DNA from: Planctomycetota bacterium | GTDB taxonomy: Bacteria > Planctomycetota > Planctomycetia > Gemmatales > Gemmataceae | DNA length: 64,000 nucleotides | Assembly: GCA_021413735.1 (NCBI GenBank) | Contig: JAIOPV010000094.1 | Span: forward strand, 38,633 to 102,632 | Direction of reading: 5' to 3' | Shown here: positions 61,441 through 64,000 of the stretch, piece after piece | Position numbering within the stretch: position 1 is the first letter of the stretch | Layout of the letters: each line of letters opens with the position of its first letter | Program-made: the position numbers and the translations under genes | The notes under the pieces: model-generated | Database searches by the model: none | Seen by the model: the letters and a program-made list of their open reading frames with translations, nothing else | What the model was told of the DNA's origin: nothing

Positions 61441-62469
61441 GTGCAGTCGTTCGTCGAGAAGAACGAACTCGCGGGGGCAGTCATGCTCGTCGCGAACAAG
61501 GACAAGATTCTCGCTCTCGAAGCGGTCGGCTATGCTGACGTCGAGAACAAGACGCCGATGACAACCGATTCGTTGTTCTGGATCGCATCGCAGTCGAAGC
61601 CCATCACCGCGACAGCCCTCATGCTGCTCGTCGATGAAGGCAAGGTGAAGATCGAAGACCCCGTGGAGAAGTACATTCCGGAGTTCAAGGACATCAAGAT
61701 TAAGGGCGAGAAGCCGAAGACGCCGATCACGGTTCGGCAGATTTTGTCGCACACAAGCGGCCTGCCGTTCTCGACGCCAGAAGAGTCGCCGACGCTCGAC
61801 AAACTGACCATCAAGGACTCAGTCGCAAGCTACGTCAAGAATGGCCTGAAGACGGAGCCTGGCACGGCATACGCCTACTCCAACGCGGGTATCAACACCG
61901 GTGGCCGTATCATCGAAGTGGTCAGTGGCATGTCGTACGAAGACTTCCTCGACAAGCGATTGTTCGGGCCGCTGGGCATGAAGGACACGACGTTCTGGCC
62001 GAGCGAGGAGCAAGTGAAGCGGCTCGCGAAGGTGTACAAGCCCGGTGCCGACAAGAAGGGATTGGAGCTCACGAAGATCGCCCAGTTGCAGTACCCGCTG
62101 ACGGATCGCAAGCGTCAGCCGATGCCGGGCGGCGGGTTGTTCTCCACGGCAACCGACGTGGCGAAGTTCTGTCAGATGCTGCTAAACAATGGCAAGGTCG
62201 GCGACAAGCAGCTTCTTTCCGAAACGTCGGTGAAGGCGCTGACGTCGAAGCAGACGCCCGATTCGCTGAAGGATAACTACGGCCTGGGCTTCTCAGTTGG
62301 CGGCAACTTTGGCCACGGCGGCGCGCTTTCGACGAACATGAATGTCGATCCGAAGCGTGGGCTGGTCACGGTGTGGCTCGTTCAACACGCGGGCTTCCCT
62401 GGCGAGGGCGGCAAGGCTTCGGGGGCATTCCGGAAGGTCGCGGAAGAGAAGTTCAGCGAAACGAAGTGA
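61441..62469 (+). CDS. serine hydrolase, class C beta-lactamase family, N-terminally truncated
   Basis: The open frame begins at GTG 61441 and gives 342 aa; the nearest in-frame stop is TAA at 61414-61416. The catalytic motifs are present: SQSK (SxxK nucleophile) in FWIASQSKPITATALMLL, YSN in YAYSNAGINTGGRIIE, and the HGG triad in FGHGGALSTNMNV. Relatives start with a signal peptide and ~20-40 more residues before this point; here those are absent and a half-palindrome repeat lies directly upstream. The protein would be cytoplasmic or the gene may be a non-functional remnant. A WD40-like gene follows 3 bp downstream. Confidence 0.82.
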   Translation: MQSFVEKNELAGAVMLVANKDKILALEAVGYADVENKTPMTTDSLFWIASQSKPITATALMLLVDEGKVKIEDPVEKYIPEFKDIKIKGEKPKTPITVRQILSHTSGLPFSTPEESPTLDKLTIKDSVASYVKNGLKTEPGTAYAYSNAGINTGGRIIEVVSGMSYEDFLDKRLFGPLGMKDTTFWPSEEQVKRLAKVYKPGADKKGLELTKIAQLQYPLTDRKRQPMPGGGLFSTATDVAKFCQMLLNNGKVGDKQLLSETSVKALTSKQTPDSLKDNYGLGFSVGGNFGHGGALSTNMNVDPKRGLVTVWLVQHAGFPGEGGKASGAFRKVAEEKFSETK

Positions 62470-62472
62470 CGC

Positions 62473-63342
62473 ATGCAAATCTTCAGCGGTCGGCGACATC
62501 GCGTTGATTCGATCGTGTTCTCCCGCTGTGGGCGTTGGCTCGCAGCGGGAGGCTTCGGCGGTTCCCACCTCTGGGATACCGCGAATCCCACCGCAACACC
62601 GAAACAACTCCAAGCCAGTGGTAATCTCGCGTTTCGGCCCAACGGCGAACTGTTCTACCGATCCGGCTTGGATGAACTGTGTCTGGCCGATCCGGAGAAA
62701 TTCGAGCCACGCTCTCTTGGTCAACAGCCTGGGATGATCTTGATGACTCCCGACGGCGATTATTTCCTCGTCGTGGGTCGGCTATCAGTTGTGGTAAGTA
62801 TGCGGCTCAATACGAAGGGGAAGTTCGTTAAGAAATCGCATCGCATTGCGAAGCCCGCGACCGGTATTTATCCCGCCGCATTCTCGCCCGACGGAATCAC
62901 GCTGGCGACGGTTGAGGGCGTTCATGGCGGTCCCGATCCCCTTCTGATTCTTCGGTCGGCGGACAAGCTGAAGAAGTTCGACGAGACAACGACTTACCGA
63001 GAGCCACTTCAGTTGTTGTTCTCGCCCGACGGCGCGACCATCTTCGTTCGTGCGGCTGCGAGTGTCGCCTGCTACGACGCGAACGACCTCAAACGCCCAC
63101 CGCGGAAGATCGTGAACCCGAGCCGCAAGCACTTCGTTTCGATGGACGTGCATCCCGACGGCAAACTTCTCACTGTCGATAACGATGCTCACGTGCGGGT
63201 CTGGGACATCGCGACGCTCACGCAGGTTCGCACCGTGGAATGGAAGATCGGCGGCCTGTACGCGGTTGCCGTCAGCCCAGACGGGACACGAGCAGCAACC
63301 GGCGGCAGTCGCGGCAAGGTTCTTGTCTGGGACTGGGATTGA
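62473..63342 (+). CDS. WD40-like beta-propeller protein
   Basis: The 289-aa protein has several WD40-type blades: HRVDSIVFSRCGRWLAAGGFGGSHLWDTANP, PAAFSPDGITLATVEGVHGG, LLFSPDGATIFVRAAASVACYDAND, VSMDVHPDGKLLTVDNDAHVRVWDIATL and YAVAVSPDGTRAATGGSRGKVLVWDWD. There is no signal peptide, so it is cytoplasmic and probably a scaffold. It starts 3 bp after the serine hydrolase stop, suggesting an operon, although the functions have no obvious link. Confidence 0.88.
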   Translation: MQIFSGRRHRVDSIVFSRCGRWLAAGGFGGSHLWDTANPTATPKQLQASGNLAFRPNGELFYRSGLDELCLADPEKFEPRSLGQQPGMILMTPDGDYFLVVGRLSVVVSMRLNTKGKFVKKSHRIAKPATGIYPAAFSPDGITLATVEGVHGGPDPLLILRSADKLKKFDETTTYREPLQLLFSPDGATIFVRAAASVACYDANDLKRPPRKIVNPSRKHFVSMDVHPDGKLLTVDNDAHVRVWDIATLTQVRTVEWKIGGLYAVAVSPDGTRAATGGSRGKVLVWDWD

Positions 63343-63392
63343 ACATCTCGCGAACGATCACCTCCTATCTCAATCCGTGTCCGTAACTATAA

Positions 63393-64000
<608 letters not shown>

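Overview
This 64-kb window is chromosomal DNA from a planctomycete, most likely of the Gemmataceae. The evidence is the gene content. There are five DUF1501 proteins, a DUF1549/DUF1553 cytochrome-like protein, three DUF1559 pseudopilin-like proteins followed by small lipoproteins, an extracellular protein starting with the LEVLEAREVPA-type planctomycete N-terminus, and GC-rich DNA with many proteins of unknown function carrying Sec, Tat or lipoprotein signals. I see no rRNA, CRISPR array, transposase, integrase or phage gene.

Layout. 0-4.4 kb: a DUF1559 protein cut by the window edge, a DUF1501 protein and a PhoD-like phosphatase. 4.4-12.6 kb: a highly structured leader, then a giant secretin (about 2286 aa, with roughly a dozen repeated N1-like domains) translationally coupled to a lipoprotein. 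13-24.2 kb: DUF1501, an orphan metal ABC permease, DUF1559 plus lipoprotein, a DUF1549/1553 and DUF1501 pair, an outer-membrane barrel and a HEAT/STN-like secreted protein. 24.4-33.5 kb: tRNA-Glu(CTC), then two convergent operons (DUF1501-penicillin acylase; DUF1501-M19 dipeptidase-like-ceramidase-like). This block is bounded by two copies of a repeat of about 164 bp that begins inside the tRNA 3' end. 33.5-39.7 kb: recA, then a GH130, GH130, GT4 carbohydrate cluster. 40.5-46.8 kb: DUF1559 plus lipoprotein, an M50 protease, mgtE, panC and a secreted CxxCH terpene-cyclase-fold protein. 47-55.3 kb: a membrane protein with a huge Asp/Lys/Arg repeat and a beta-propeller-like domain, a Sua5/TsaC protein, a 210-bp MITE-like palindrome, a YCII/ECF42-type sigma pair and a solute-binding lipoprotein. 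55.5-64 kb: an FHA protein, MutY, an FG-GAP metalloprotease-like protein, a second ceramidase-like protein, an N-terminally truncated serine hydrolase, a WD40-like protein and the start of an archaeal/eukaryotic-type prolyl-tRNA synthetase.

How the genes may work together. The secretin plus its lipoprotein look like the outer-membrane channel of a type II secretion or pilus-like machine, and DUF1559 proteins carry type IV pilin N-termini, so they may use such a machine (inference). Penicillin acylase, ceramidase-like and dipeptidase-like proteins are amide or peptide hydrolase families and, with the DUF1501 proteins, suggest exported degradation of organic matter. The GT4/GH130 cluster suggests synthesis and phosphorolysis of a mannoside. 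Intergenic spaces hold several families of long near-perfect palindromes, mostly at convergent gene ends, and a TTCCGGA-rich repeat family ahead of three genes.

The most notable signals are the giant secretin with its leader RNA candidate, the tRNA-linked direct repeat, the 210-bp MITE-like element, and a serine hydrolase whose 5' end abuts a half-deleted palindromic repeat. All calls come from reading the sequence by eye; no database search was run.
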